From Vandiemenella viatica (Eukaryota; Arthropoda; Insecta; Orthoptera; Morabidae), in assembly GCA_031002005.1 (NCBI GenBank), contig JARYHS010006964.1, forward strand, positions 1,426,001-1,490,000: DNA of 64,000 nucleotides, read 5' to 3'. The notes below the pieces were generated by a model. That model saw only the letters and a program-made list of their open reading frames with translations. It had not been told where the DNA came from and did no database searches. This document shows, piece by piece, positions 31,946-44,122 of this stretch. Both the position numbers and the translations under genes were made by a program. Position 1 is the first letter of the stretch. Each line of letters starts with the position of its first letter.

Positions 31946-32219
31946 CACAGTTTCGCTGGCTGCCGCTAGAGGTCTCCTGCGCAGTCAGGTGGCTGCTGTC
32001 AGTCATTGTGTGTTTTTTGTAGTGCAGTGCTGTTGTTTCGTCGACAGGAGTTGCTAAGTTAAGGAAACGAGGCACGAAGGAGCTCTGTCGTTGGTTTTTA
32101 CCAAAGTTTTTGTTGATCTGTATCTCCTGTGGCGTTAATTTTTTTCTTTTTTTCTGATATTCTGGTTTCTGTTCACTACTTCCAGTAATAATATCGTTTA
32201 AACCTAACCTAATGAAGTA

Positions 32220-32648
32220 CGGGGTGTCCACCATGAACCTGACGCATTTTAAATTGTTTTTATTTCATACTGCTTAGGGTAAAAAGAAAGTAATGCATGC
32301 AAGGTCAAGAGTAACTCAACAAGTTTTATTAAAAAATCAGTACACCTCTACATCAGATCCTCTCGTTGCACGAAGAACATATAGCCTGAATTCAAGTTCC
32401 TGCCAGATTTTCTGTAGCATCTCAGGCGTAGGGGAAGTGACAGCATCTCGTATACGAATTTTGCGGTCTGTATACACTTTGTCCTTCACATATCCGACAC
32501 AAGTCTAGGGGGGTAATATCCGGTGATCGAGGCGGCCAAATTGTCGGTCCACCACGCCAAATCCAACGACCGGGAAACTGGGTGTCGAGAAATTCTCAAA
32601 CGTTCGGGCTCCGATGTGGAGGGGCGCCTTCCTGTTGAAAGATGAGGC
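32220..32648 (-). pseudogene. Mariner/Tc1-type transposase C-terminal fragment
   Basis: The minus strand encodes FQQEGAPPH (QQDGAPPH in active relatives; the catalytic D is E here), EFLDTQFPGRWIWRGGP and WPPRSPDITPLDL with the last catalytic acid, then several stops. The element ends with ggggtgtccacc next to a TA at 32218-32219, matching the TA target of this superfamily. The N-terminal DNA-binding part and left end are missing beyond 32648. Confidence 0.75.
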
Positions 32649-33058
32649 AAAAATAAATCAATATGGCAGTATTATATAGAAATAGAATTTACTTCTGAAA
32701 AATAGATAGAATTTGGCATAAAATGTCCTACTTAGTTTGACTCTACATTTATTTTTGACAAAATATTAACATCTAAATAATTATAATTTTTTTCACATCC
32801 GCCTCCGCAAAACATCCAGATACGCGGATGTGAAGCTCTGAACCTCCGCAAACATGACATCCGTTAGAACCCTACCTCACTGCGACGCGCTGTCTGTCTA
32901 GTAGGTATGCCAGGATATGCGTAATTCGAGATATCATGGCTTCCCTCGTGTGTGGCTCTGAACGAATACAACTTGTTATGGACATACCACACCTCTGAAA
33001 CGCATCATCAAATATTCACTGATTCCTCAAAACAGGTCTAGGAGCTAATCCCACCTGA
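32649..33058. other. AT-rich spacer with possible hAT-type terminus
   Basis: At 32793-32880 the words ttcacatccgc and gcggatgtgaa form a small inverted pair, followed by tgacatccgttagaacccta. Inverted, this reads tagggttctaacgg, which looks like a hAT-type terminus with subterminal repeats. No transposase is attached. Confidence 0.35.
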
Positions 33059-33061
33059 TAA

Positions 33062-33669
33062 GGGAGCGTCCATAAATTACGTGGCTCGGTCTAGGGGAAG
33101 GGTTGGTTGCAAGGCTACGCTGGGCTACGTGGGGGAGGGGGGGTGTTGTCCCGAGCCAGGCCACCGTAAAAATAAGGTACAGATCACACAACAGCATGTG
33201 GACATTTATTTCCATCATTTAATTATCTCCGTATGTAATTTACGATAGTCTGACGGGAGGAAACAGTGAAACCGAGCATGGTGGGTGAGTGGTTAACGCT
33301 CTGGCCCGCATTCGGGAGGACTACGGGTTCGAATCTCCGTCGCGGCATCCATATTTGGGTTTTCCATGGTTTCCCCAAATCACACCATGCGAATGCCGAC
33401 ATACTTCCTTCAAAAAGCCATGGCCGTTCCTTGTCCGCACTCACAATCCGCCTCTATTGACGTCGACGTCGACGAGGCGTAAAGCCCGAAAAAAGAACAA
33501 AATGTCTTCTGGAATAAATAGGGAAAAAGCTACGGGTTACGTAGGGAAAAGGGGGGGCAGGAAAGTGGGAGTTAGAGGGAAAAGCCACGTCGGACTATGC
33601 TGGAGGAGGGGGGGGGGGAGGATTATCACAGGAGGCCAAACTGGAGCCACGTGGTTTATGGACGCTCCA
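33062..33669 (+). mobile_element. Harbinger-like MITE carrying a nested SINE-A
   Basis: TAA (33059-33061) precedes gggagcgtccataaattacgtgg. The right end is ccacgtggtttatggacgctcc. Interior words tccgtatgtaatttacgatagtctgacg and aatgtcttctggaata match the intact copy at 50122-50480 (inverted) and are separated here by SINE-A. Right flanking TAA is not preserved. Confidence 0.75.
33271..33488 (+). mobile_element. SINE-A, full-length example
   Basis: The tRNA-like head accgagcatggtgggtgagtgg holds the A box; the B box is gggttcgaatctc at about 33326-33338. The body runs ttttccatggtttccccaaatc, then ccttcaaaaagccatggcc, and ends gacgtcgacgaggcgtaaagcc with a short A-rich tail. Length is about 218 bp. 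This is the reference copy used for the other SINE-A calls. Confidence 0.85.
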
Positions 33670-34040
33670 CAAGGATAACGCAGATGGTTATTAATAGAAA
33701 GCTTATAGGACATTATTAGAACCTTTTTAAAACCCAGTGGTTACATCAGTAGTTGACGAATTCAGTAGATTGCTCTCTTGTTTTGGATAAAATGTAGTGA
33801 AATTTATCTCATTTACATTCCAAGAGAAGTATACTCGGTTAATACTGATCGCCTCACCTCAATAGAAGAGACCTATTTTATTTAACTCTGCTTACTGCGA
33901 AAAAATGACTAAAAATAACACCAAAGAAAAATAAGTGAGCAGGTTATTGGGAAGAAATATTCGTAGGCATTACTCAACAAGAGGAGCGACAGGGCAGCAG
34001 AGAGACTACAGCGCCCCGCAGAGCTCTGAACTAGCTGTCT
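33670..34040. other. Unassigned spacer
   Basis: AT-rich sequence without a recognisable gene. The same sequence follows the MITE in A'. Confidence 0.5.
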
Positions 34041-34279
34041 AGTGGGAGCTAGAGCACTAGTTCCACGTGCCGAAGGTCGCCGGTTCGAATCCGGCCGCGG
34101 ACATGGATGTTTAAGTGTTGTGTGTCTGTGTGAATGTCCTGTCCGTCCTGTGGTGTCTATACTTATGAATCATAACGTAATGGAGAAAAATAATTCCCTG
34201 GATGAGATATCATAAACACATCGAGCTGGCTAAAATGGCCTAGTTGCCGAAAGCCATTAAAAAAAAAAAAAAAAAAAAA
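34041..34279 (+). mobile_element. SINE-B copy lacking the A-box region
   Basis: This second tRNA-derived SINE family has B box ggttcgaatcc (34083-34093), the body tgtttaagtgttgtgtgtctg...cctgtccgtcc, and ends ggcctagttgccgaaagcc plus an A tail. About 40 bp present in the other copy (45931-46173), including the A box, is missing between tctag and tggga. Confidence 0.75.
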
Positions 34280-34699
34280 CACACACAAATTCCGAGGCTC
34301 AAATTTACTATAAATACATTAGAATCCAATGCTCTCTGAATTTATAGCTCCTGAAATAAAATTATATATTTTGTAATAAGTTCATTAGAAATATTTTTAT
34401 TTTATTTCCAGTTTAAACCGTAATGTGTATAAAAATTGTGTCCGTAAGAATATCGCCTGTTAATAATAACAACCTTTTATAAGCAGAAGCTCCTGTTGAA
34501 ATTGTGTGTCACCCGACCCGCCAAACTTGACGTATTTTTAACTATGACCTGGTCCGATCCTAGACAAGCTCGTCGGCTCCTGCTCCCCCCCCCTCCCCCC
34601 CCCCCCCCCCCACCCAATGGGAGACTCGAATCGACTATGCGGAGCGCACGATATTGAGTTAGAGAGGCAAAAGGAATAAAAATTCGTGTTACAGCAGTA
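34280..34699. other. AT-rich spacer with poly-C tract
   Basis: A C run occupies about 34586-34611. No gene was seen. Confidence 0.5.
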
Positions 34700-34808
34700 A
34701 TGTTTATTCTCACCTTAAGAATTTTTAGGTACACGTAAAGATAAAAAATTCACTGGTGATAACAATGCTTTTTCTTGTAACAGTGATCCACTAATACTAA
34801 TGACTTGT

Positions 34809-34819
34809 TAGCAGAAAGG
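34809..34819. repeat. SINE-A target-site duplication, left
   Basis: TAGCAGAAAGG is repeated exactly at 35074-35084 on the other side of the SINE. Confidence 0.9.
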
Positions 34820-35073
34820 TTTTTTTTTTTTTTTTTTTTTTTTAACTGCTTAACGTCTCTTAACAGCGAGGTCTTTAGAGACGGGAAAAGATTGGGGGCA
34901 AGGAATGGAAAGGAATACGTCCATGGCCTTTTGAAGGAAGCATCCCGGCATTCACCTGGAGTGATTTGGGGAAACCATGGAAAACCCAAATCTGGATGCC
35001 CGGACGGGGATTCGAACCGCCGTCCTCCCGAATGCGAAGGCCAGAACGCTAACCGTTACACCACCACTCACGG
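34820..35073 (-). mobile_element. SINE-A with perfect 11-bp target duplication
   Basis: The T run at 34820-34843 is the minus-strand A tail. The body and head follow to ccaccactcacgg at 35073, with B box ggttcgaatcc. Identical TAGCAGAAAGG on both sides shows LINE-type insertion. Confidence 0.92.
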
Positions 35074-35795
35074 TAGCAGAAAGGACTGAGGATATTGAGA
35101 AGTTACTGAATGGCGTTAACAAAATACTGAAGGAAGATTTTCGACTGAATATAAATCAAAGCAAGACAAAAGTGATGAAATGTAGCACAAATAATACCAA
35201 TAATAGTAGATTAAATATAAAAATAGGATCAGATGCTATAGTAGATGATAGTGAATTCTGTAACTTGGGAAGCAAAATTACAACTGATGGGCGAAGCAGA
35301 ATAGCACTAGCAAAAAGAGCCTTCATAAAAAACAGAAATCTTTTAGTTTCAAATATTGATCTAGGAATTAGAAAGAACATTTTAAAACTCTACATGTGGA
35401 GCACAGCACTTTACGGTAGCGAAACATGGACTTTAGGAATACCAGAAAGAAAGAAAATTGACGCATTTGAAATGTGGTGCTACAAAAGAATGCTGAAAAT
35501 TAAGTGGACGGACAAAGTCACAAATAAACGAGTTTTGGAAATGATGGGCGAGGAAAGAAGTTTGTGGAAGAAGCTTACAGAAAGAAGAGGCAGGCTGGTA
35601 GGTCATATTTTGAGACATGCTGGATTGGTTAATTTGTTAGTGGATGGAACAGAACTGTAGAGGAAGACAGAGATTAGAATATATGAAGCAGATATTTGAG
35701 GATGTGGGTTGTAAGGGGTATGTAGAGATGAAGAGGTTAGCGCAAGATAGGAAGGGATGGAAGATTGCATCAAACCAATCGAAAGACCGATGAAA

Positions 35796-36564
35796 AGCAA
35801 AAAAAGTAATGTTTTGGTTTTGAATCTGCTTAAGCCATTCTTCCAAGATGGGAAACTCTGCAATTCGTTATCCTTTGCAGGACAAATTTTTTACCGCTTT
35901 CAATTTTTTCATGATTTGCGATTCACTTTGTTGTCAAAGTACTCACCGATAAGCCAAACTGATTGGTAACATCTTTAATATTTTTACAATCCTTCACAGC
36001 TTCAAGCACTTCTAATATTTCAGCGAGACTCAAATTTTTCAATTTACGTTCAATAATCCTGTCTGCGTACTGTATCAGAAATTGACGTGTATGCCAGTAA
36101 GACGAAAGTGATCTGCGGTATTAAAGACTTGCTTTATTAAAGCTGAAACTAAAACCACAACAATATAAATATACGAAATGAAACAAACGGACCCCTGCTA
36201 AACACATCGTAAAAATCGGTAATCCTTTCGTCGAAAATAATTTGCAAGAAACGCTGTTTACTGCACTTAAAAATTACATCTAAGAAAGTATTTGCGGCAA
36301 TATTCTTGAAGTCGGTGCCTTAATATCTATAGATGTTATTAATTTAGAATCATCGAGTTGCGGAGGTAGTAGAATCAAACATCGATATGTTCGAAATAAA
36401 GAGATCAAATGCATAATTTTCGAGTTATAGAAGTAAAATACCCACTGAAATAACTTGTAGGGAAATGCTGATTATTTCGAGTGATGTAGGTCTTGGGCGT
36501 AGAAGGGAAGGCGGCAAAGGTTTCTTTCGAGTTGTGGAGTTTACGACTTATCGAGATTCGACTG
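35796..36564 (-). pseudogene. Pogo/Tigger-type transposon, 5' end and DNA-binding domain
   Basis: The minus strand starts at a TA (36565-36566) with cagtcgaatctcgataagtcg, a Tigger-like TIR. After an eroded leader it encodes NLSPAEILEVLEAVKDCKN and a NQFGLSVSTLTT segment near 36045-35935, the CENP-B/pogo N-terminal helix-turn-helix. A FPSWKNGLSRFKTKT-type stretch, or WLKQIQNQNITFF in a neighbouring frame, resembles the second HTH. The rest, including the DDE domain, is lost where it meets the RTE 3' end. Confidence 0.65.
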
Positions 36565-36784
36565 TATATTTTATATGTTCGTTCGAAAAAAAGTCAATAT
36601 TCCTCAACATTTAAAATTAGAAGATGTAAGCGACAGTTGATGTTTGCCGTGGAAAGCAGTCATTACAATGCTATTTCTTTTCGGCGGAGTTCTTTGCCTC
36701 TTATGTAATTGCTTATGTTGGTTAGTGGCCACATTTTGTATCCCATATCAGCTAATTATATTGTCAAAGCTGAAAATTAAAGTT

Positions 36785-37612
36785 CTATTTTTAAAGATAA
36801 AAAAATAAAAACATATGCTGTGGCAAAGTGTGATACTTTCTCTTTCAGAAGCTTTTCTGTGAAAATAACAAGAGGATTTTATCATTCCATATTGATGTGT
36901 ATTCAAATGGCTGGCAGGACTAGGGTGAGGAGTCTCATGGGAGTATACGAGGTGTATACTGGTGATGAGGTGTGAAAACATATTTCAATAAGGATTAGGG
37001 GAAAGAAGACCATGACCACAAGCTGGTACACATTTTAAATCAAAAGGATATGAGAAGATTTCCTTATGCAGCTTAGGGGAAAGGGATTGGTTTAAATTTT
37101 CAATAGAATTGATGAATAATATACAAACATAAAAAGTGAAACGAATTTAAAGTTGAAATTAGTAGAGCATAAATGTAAGTGGTAAAGGAGGGAAAAAAAT
37201 AAGTGAGTAGGGAAATTGCCACTACAGCAACTGCTCCAGCCAATTAAATTGAATATTCAATGACGAGTTCACTGAATACAACATGTGTAGTCTGTTGGAG
37301 CCTTATTTTAATTTATTATTAATGTTTACAATCTACATTAACTGCAGACCAAGACCAACTCTGAGCTGTCTCACTGGTTGGTCTTTTAGATTCTATGGTA
37401 TATTGTGTCACATGATGTCATTCTGCAATTTCTTCTATGATCACCTTAGTGTAAATATTTATTAATTTATTTTATTTATCAATCTTGTTTCATGGATCCC
37501 TGCTGAGGAAGGAACTCTGGGATGTGAAACATGCCATGGTTAACATACATACATACGAAATGAGTCATAATCATAGTAAATTTTAATTATTTGTTACAAA
37601 AACAAATAAAAA
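36785..37612. repeat. Block B: segment repeated at 63268-64000
   Basis: From tatttttaaagataaaaa onward this matches 63268-64000 almost base for base, with a few indels (for example 63330-63345 and 63397-63413 are longer). No gene was recognised; a 60-codon frame at 37283-37465 is conserved in both but looks like chance. The contig ends in an A-rich run. Confidence 0.92.
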
Positions 37613-38612
37613 NNNNNNNNNNNNNNNNNNNNNNNNNNNNNNNNNNNNNNNNNNNNNNNNNNNNNNNNNNNNNNNNNNNNNNNNNNNNNNNNNNNNNNNN
37701 NNNNNNNNNNNNNNNNNNNNNNNNNNNNNNNNNNNNNNNNNNNNNNNNNNNNNNNNNNNNNNNNNNNNNNNNNNNNNNNNNNNNNNNNNNNNNNNNNNNN
37801 NNNNNNNNNNNNNNNNNNNNNNNNNNNNNNNNNNNNNNNNNNNNNNNNNNNNNNNNNNNNNNNNNNNNNNNNNNNNNNNNNNNNNNNNNNNNNNNNNNNN
37901 NNNNNNNNNNNNNNNNNNNNNNNNNNNNNNNNNNNNNNNNNNNNNNNNNNNNNNNNNNNNNNNNNNNNNNNNNNNNNNNNNNNNNNNNNNNNNNNNNNNN
38001 NNNNNNNNNNNNNNNNNNNNNNNNNNNNNNNNNNNNNNNNNNNNNNNNNNNNNNNNNNNNNNNNNNNNNNNNNNNNNNNNNNNNNNNNNNNNNNNNNNNN
38101 NNNNNNNNNNNNNNNNNNNNNNNNNNNNNNNNNNNNNNNNNNNNNNNNNNNNNNNNNNNNNNNNNNNNNNNNNNNNNNNNNNNNNNNNNNNNNNNNNNNN
38201 NNNNNNNNNNNNNNNNNNNNNNNNNNNNNNNNNNNNNNNNNNNNNNNNNNNNNNNNNNNNNNNNNNNNNNNNNNNNNNNNNNNNNNNNNNNNNNNNNNNN
38301 NNNNNNNNNNNNNNNNNNNNNNNNNNNNNNNNNNNNNNNNNNNNNNNNNNNNNNNNNNNNNNNNNNNNNNNNNNNNNNNNNNNNNNNNNNNNNNNNNNNN
38401 NNNNNNNNNNNNNNNNNNNNNNNNNNNNNNNNNNNNNNNNNNNNNNNNNNNNNNNNNNNNNNNNNNNNNNNNNNNNNNNNNNNNNNNNNNNNNNNNNNNN
38501 NNNNNNNNNNNNNNNNNNNNNNNNNNNNNNNNNNNNNNNNNNNNNNNNNNNNNNNNNNNNNNNNNNNNNNNNNNNNNNNNNNNNNNNNNNNNNNNNNNNN
38601 NNNNNNNNNNNN
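37613..38612. other. Assembly gap of exactly 1,000 N
   Basis: Scaffold gap of unknown size. The sequence restarts inside J1 endonuclease. Confidence 0.99.
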
Positions 38613-40987
38613 TAATTTGGGGCAGCCGCACGCACTTACGGCTTTAGGTGAGTTTCGTTAACGAGACCCACGTCAATTTGTTTGCCACGTAGAAATTCAA
38701 CGAACTCGCCCATTTGTCGCCAAATGCCATTGGCATTCCAATTACATATGGTCAGCTCGTGAATCGTAATGGCCATGTTGTTCCGTTATTATAACTTTTT
38801 GTTGTGCGGCCACGACCACCGACTGCACTGCAGCTGATATTTGCCGCGGAAGGTCTGTAAGGTTTGTTATTAGGGTAGTGACAGTTGTAAGCATGGACTG
38901 TACCATTTTTAACATGACGGTGATTTCGTTGTGCTCTGGGCGTTCTGATCTGCCCGTCTGGAGGTCAGTGGTCTTGTTCTGGTTTTCGTCTTTTCCTGCA
39001 GGTGTGTTCCTTCCTCGACGGTTGTTATTCGGCCGGCTAGGTATTTCCTTTGTCAGGGCCGTGCTGTAAGTTTGATCTGCAGGTTGACTGTTGTTAGCAT
39101 TCTATGGTGCAGGTTCTGCAGTTGGGTTTTCTGCGTTGGAAGAGCCGAAAAATCGTCTTGAGACAACTGCTTTTGTTGTTGTTGGCACTTCTTTTTCATT
39201 ATATCTGCGTAGGCAGCATTATTGACCTTCTGCCTTTCATAGAAGCGGGCAAATGCCGGACACATCCTGTAGCTGGCCGTTACATTTTGCGCTCTTAGGA
39301 GGGGCTTCTCCCTTAACAGAGGTGCAGTCCCTGGTGGGGTGTTCACCTGCACATTTGACGCATTTGTATGGCATGGAGCAGTGCCTAACGACATGTCCTA
39401 CCGCTGACATCTATAATATTGGGGTGGGCACCTTGAAGTGCGTAAATTTTCGGTGGTGATCCTGACTGAACAGAGAGAGGTCATCTGGTAAATTTTCCTG
39501 TTTTCCACTGCAGCCATTAGTACGACAAGGAAAGAGGAATCTCCTGATGTGTTTTTGGTGACTTGAAGCAGCTCAAGGTCGTGGGGACTATGTCTATGTC
39601 TTCCAATTCTTCATTGACGTATTCCGGAAGTCACTGTCGGCCGGGAGGCGAGTGCTGTGTCCGCGGCGGGCCTCATATGTGACACCCTCCTGGGCAGCTG
39701 CGTCGCCGCTGCTCGGTGGTGGGAGGCTGAGATGGGCCGGGCACTATCCCAACTGGCTGCATGAGTAGTGGACCCGCAGTTACAACATTTTGTTGCATCC
39801 CTGGGTTGCCGGTATTCCGCCACCCTGCGATTTTCACCACATCGCAAACACCTCTGCACCCCGGTGCAGTTTCGGACTAGGTGTCCGAAATTATTGTACC
39901 GATAGCACTGAGTGAGTGCGAGAGGCGGCTCCTTCATGTGTTCCACCCGGACCTTGTGTCCGAGCAGCTCGGAATGGCGCTTCTCCCGCGGTACAACTTC
40001 CGCTGGCTGGACGGTGTACAACGGGAGGCGATCGTCCAAGCCCGGGCGCCGCAACTGGTGAGCTGCGAGGGTTGCAATCCCACAGCTACTTGGTTCTGCG
40101 GCGACCGCTTCCTCCGGGGTGTCGCTCGTTAGTCCCCGGACCACCAGTATGGCAGGCCTCCTGGGAAGCCAAGGGGCTTGGTCAATCCCGTTCGCTTGTA
40201 AGAACTGGCGCAGACGTAGCAGTTGTTGAGGATGCTGCAGGAGTAGCCTCAGTCCATCCTTGACTGGGATGGCGAGGATGAGGTCAGACGTTTCCTCGTA
40301 GAGCTTTGCCATCAGCCCCACGTAGTTTCCATCATACCGTGCCGTCAGTGGCATGACCGGTCGCTCTTCCGGCCCATCATCCAGCGGCAGCGTCTCCTCT
40401 GATGTGCCCTCTTCATTGTTTTGTGTTTTTTCATCTTGTGGTGGTTCGACGCCATCTTGCGTCCCATCAGCTGGTGGTAATTCTCAGCGCGGGTACGGTA
40501 TGGCGTGGAGTCGTAGTTTGAGCACAACTATACAGTTTTGTAGGTCGAATCCAGTCCCCAGAGTATTGGGAACACCAGTGCTTCAGGCCAGACCTCAGAC
40601 CAGCTTGGGTTGTCCTTGGTGATCCTCTGCTTGACGAGGTGGATTTGTTCCCTCCTGGTAAGACACTTCATGAAGTGTCTTGTAAGTGCTGGGCAGGTCA
40701 TACACGAAGTTTATGTCTTCGAGGTGGACCTTTTCAGCCAAAGTCCACCTCTATCGATTGTTAGGTGCCAGTCTTCTTTTTCATAGCTAGAAGTATTCTT
40801 TATTGTGAGCTGCGATAAAGTCACTGGCCCTCATTGATGAGACAATCCGCCTCTGCCCCTCATAGTGGCATCCTTCCAAGTCTATAAGAATATCCTGTAA
40901 TTCACGTGGCATAGCTTCGACGTGCGCCCGGGCTGCTCGGGCTGCTGCTGACGGGGTCTGGCGCTGAAACTGCCGCACGGTAGTCAA
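38613..40987 (-). pseudogene. J1 endonuclease start and ORF1 (block A' copy)
   Basis: Collinear with 26672-29068. The endonuclease start lies at 38790-38613. ORF1 pieces include 40354-39611 (NYVGLMAKLYEETSDLI, GLTSDTPEEAV, CYRYNNFGHLVRNC) and 39394-39053 (CVKCAxxH region broken by a small deletion near 39280). The N-terminal frame 40987-40787 now ends one codon earlier, at TAG, and the ancestral TGA two codons further is still there. The shared second TAG near 40525 is present. Confidence 0.8.
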
Positions 40988-41160
40988 TTATATAGGGCTA
41001 CCAGCTTGGAGCGGAGAGGGGTTCCCTGGAGGAATGGTCTGGCCAGGTGCGGCCTACTTGCTGACGTCATGTCTGGACCGCTATAATACCCAAATATGAT
41101 TCGGTCCCGTGTGCCTTGCAGTAATCTAATTACCCGCTTCCATGTTTGGCTTAATGTTAC
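40988..41160. other. J1/J2 head-to-head junction (block A' copy)
   Basis: Same junction as 29069-29240 with a few substitutions. Confidence 0.65.
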
Positions 41161-42885
41161 TACAGCTACGACACCAATGCAGACTCACGTTGATAAATCG
41201 CCTCCAGCGAGAAGTGAAGGTTTCTCAATCGGAGCATTGAAATCGGGAGTGGGAATCCCGCCTCTCGATGTTACGTCCGGAAGTTGAAACACTCTGGTCG
41301 CAAACCCGTTGGTTCACCAAGAAACGGAGTGGACTTCCATCTCTCCAAGGAGAGTGCGGCATCATTTACCACTCTGCAGATAATGCAAATGTCCTGGCGG
41401 ATGTGTTCGAAAGAAACTTTCAACCATCTCAAGGAGACGTTGAACAGGTGACCATCGTGAACTGTCGTCTAAATGCTCTCCTTGAGGCAGGGGATGATGA
41501 AATGCACGATATGGACCTTGTTATTCCTCAGGAGACCCTCAGCTGTGTAGTCAGACTGCATCCGCATAAAGCCACGGATCGTGATGAGATAGGAAATATG
41601 TGCCTCAAAAACCTGCCGCCGGTAGCTTCAGACTATCTTGCTAAGCTTTTAAACACCATAAATCAGACCAGTACATACCCACGTCATTGCAAACAGATCA
41701 TAAGAGCGGGAAGGAACCAAGCTTGCCGCAAAATTATCGCCCTATCATCTTGCTGCCAGCAGTCAGCAAGGTGTTTGAGCGTCTCCTGCTCAGGCGTATA
41801 AATCATCACATCGAACGTTCTGGCATTATTCCCTACCACCAACTAGGGTTCCGTCGTGGCCACGCAACAATCCAACAGCTGATGAGAGTTACAGAGGCTG
41901 CGACGCATGCATTCAACTACGAGGAATGTTGTGGCCTGCTGCTTTTAGACATATCACGAGCCTCTGATTCAGGCTGGCACTCTGGACTCCTGATGAAATT
42001 ATATGACCAGGGATTCTCACGTCATTTATTCAAGTTGCTGTAGTCGTATCACGAGGGACAGACTTTCTGCGTACCAGTTGGCGCAGAACTTTCATCTCGA
42101 CGACTAATCATGGCAGGTGCTCCTCAAGGCTCGGTGTTAGGACCGACCTTATACTCACTCTATACTGCTGACGTGCCAACTCAGCCAACAGTCCATACTG
42201 CCACCTACGCTGATGATACGGCGTTCTTTACCAGCAGCCACAGCAGGACAGTAACCACCCTCCGTTTGCAGGAAGTCCTGTAATAGACAGTAGCTTGGGC
42301 GAGGTGGTGGCGGATTGAAATCAACCCCGCCAAAACTCAAGGAATTATGCTCACCAGTAGATTGGGACCACGTCAGCGAATTCAGCCTGAACTCTAGCTT
42401 CAGTTAAATGGGAAAAGCATACCGTTGCCCAGAACAGTCCGCTATCTCGGTGTGACACTCGACAGGAGACTGACGTGGCGTGCACACATAGAAGAGCTAG
42501 TGCCAGACTTCAAGCCTTGTATCCAATACTGAACAGGGACAGCAATTCTCGCAGCATCTATGGGTGTGCGTCTTTACTGCTCATTGGTCAGGCTAATACT
42601 CGAGTACGCCTGTCCAGTGTGGGGACACATCATCGCCACCTGCAAAAAATACGAAACAGAGCTCTGAGAGAGCCTTACATCTTGACACAAGGTTTCCTAC
42701 CTCTGCACTGCATGAAGCGGCAAATCTACCAATGTTGAAATATCGGTTCCGCGAACTTGCGAAAATGTTCTACAAATAATGTGAATTATCTAAAATTCCA
42801 TTGGTTAATGTGCTTGGCAATTATCCCATGCATGTTGGACCACATAACTGACCACTGAAGATTTTTCAAAAATAATAATAATAGA
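41161..42885 (+). pseudogene. J2 reverse transcriptase, 3' half (block A' copy)
   Basis: Collinear with 29241-30982. A 16-base deletion near 41697 (aggcggaggttgtttcag reduced) shifts the frame between 41268-41801 and 41687-42043, so this copy is more damaged than its partner. The TAG at 42041-42043 is shared with the other two copies. It ends in (AAT)n near 42870-42882. Confidence 0.82.
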
Positions 42886-43649
42886 CACTCCATACGAGAA
42901 GACATACAACATCCACCGCCAATATGAGGAAATATTAACCAGCAAACCCTCCATCATACCCTGCCTGTCACATTAAGGCAGTCAAGGCGAGTGCTGCTGC
43001 TGCAATATGGTTCTACCGATAGATGAAAGATGGCACTGCCTGCGTGGCTGGTTGCTCCTAATTGTTTGTTCACTAGTTCATAGATGACACTGCCTGTGTC
43101 ACTTGAAGCTTCTTAAGGTTATCTCATTAGTCGATAGATGGCACTGCCTGCGTGAGTTGCTCATTATGGTTCTCAAACTAGCCGACAGATGGCACTGCGT
43201 TGTTGGCTCGACGATCCTTATGGTTAGTTAATTTGGAGGACGGGCTTTTTTCTTGTGGCGAGACCCTACCTCCAATTGGTGAATCGTTCGAGTACTCCAC
43301 TTTTTGAAGCCTTGCGTTAAGATGTGGAGTGTGTGTGTGTGGGTGCTTTATTTTTTTTATCAAGACAGGAAATATTAAAAAAAGATCTATTTGTTTTAGA
43401 TATCTTGTTTTGAACACCGAATGGAATGTGACATTCTAAACATCTTTTGCTATCTGTTTCGTCACTGTGTGTAATGTAATCTGCACGAGCTAATACTATT
43501 ACTGTTATTAATGTTACTCGATACACCTGCCAGAAAGATTTTAAATATTTCATTGTTAATTACTACTGCTGATTCATGTAATCGCCAGGAATGTTTAATA
43601 GTAGTCATCTCAGTTTATAAATCGATTATAAATAACGTTGCAATTCTAT
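42886..43649. other. J2 flank with gatagatggcactgcc motif (block A')
   Basis: Collinear with 30983-31748. The four motif occurrences lie between about 43017 and 43205. Confidence 0.5.
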
Positions 43650-43852
43650 TTTTCTTTTTTGTAATGGCTTGTGACTTATTGACGCGTAGGTAGCAAGATG
43701 TAAGAAACGGGAGAGGGACGAAATTCGGCCATGGCCTTTTGAAGAGACTATGCTAGCATTCGCCTGGAGCGATTTCGAAAAACCTAAATCTGGAAGTCTG
43801 GACGGGGGTTCGAACCCGCGTCCCCCTGAGTGCGAGGCCATCACAGTCCATC
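43650..43852 (-). mobile_element. SINE-A copy (block A')
   Basis: Partner of 31749-31945, with B box gggttcgaaccc and a better preserved gaattcggccatggcc core. Confidence 0.7.
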
Positions 43853-44122
43853 ACAGTTTCGCTGGCTGCCGCTATAGGTCTCCTGCGCAGTCAGGCTGCT
43901 GCTGTCAGTCATTGTGTGTTTTTTTGTAGTGCTGTTGTTTCATCTGACAGGAGTTGCTAAGTTAAGGAAACGAGGCAGGAAGGAGCTCTGTCGTTGGTTT
44001 TTACCAAAAGTTTTTGTTGATCTATAACTCCTGTGGCGTCAATTTTTTCTTGTTTTCCGATTTTCTGGTTTCTGTTCACTACTTCCAGTAGTAATATTGC
44101 TTAAACCTGACCTAATGAAGTA

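Larger units (their letters stand above)
34700..35795 (+). pseudogene. RTE-like LINE reverse transcriptase C-terminus, split by SINE-A
   Basis: The main frame (about 35074-35660) encodes DIEKLLNGVNKILKED, LNINQSKTKVMKCST, LGSKITTDGRSRIALAKRAF, WSTALYGSETWTLGIPERKK, FEMWCYKRMLKIKWTDKVTN and RRGRLVGHILRHAGL, the C-terminal region of RTE-type polymerases. After a shift, EYMKQIFEDVGCKGYVEMKRLA continues to about 35795. SINE-A at 34820-35073 interrupts the upstream edge, with short RTE-type sequence before it. The catalytic core is absent. Confidence 0.75.
26670..36785. repeat. Block A: first copy of a ~10-kb duplicated segment
   Basis: Every feature here recurs in order and orientation at 38613-48696, with offsets of about 11,880-11,920 bases. 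Differences are scattered substitutions and small indels. It ends at the word aaagttc (36785), where the second copy continues into unrelated sequence. Confidence 0.95.

Noticed and set aside
33326..33338. ggttcgaatcc-type B boxes as possible functional tRNA genes
   Set aside because: Each occurs in a longer repeated SINE body with A tail; no complete cloverleaf with acceptor stem is visible.
34820..34843. Poly-T as a Pol III terminator or gene end
   Set aside because: It is the reverse complement of the SINE-A tail, bounded by the 11-bp target duplication.
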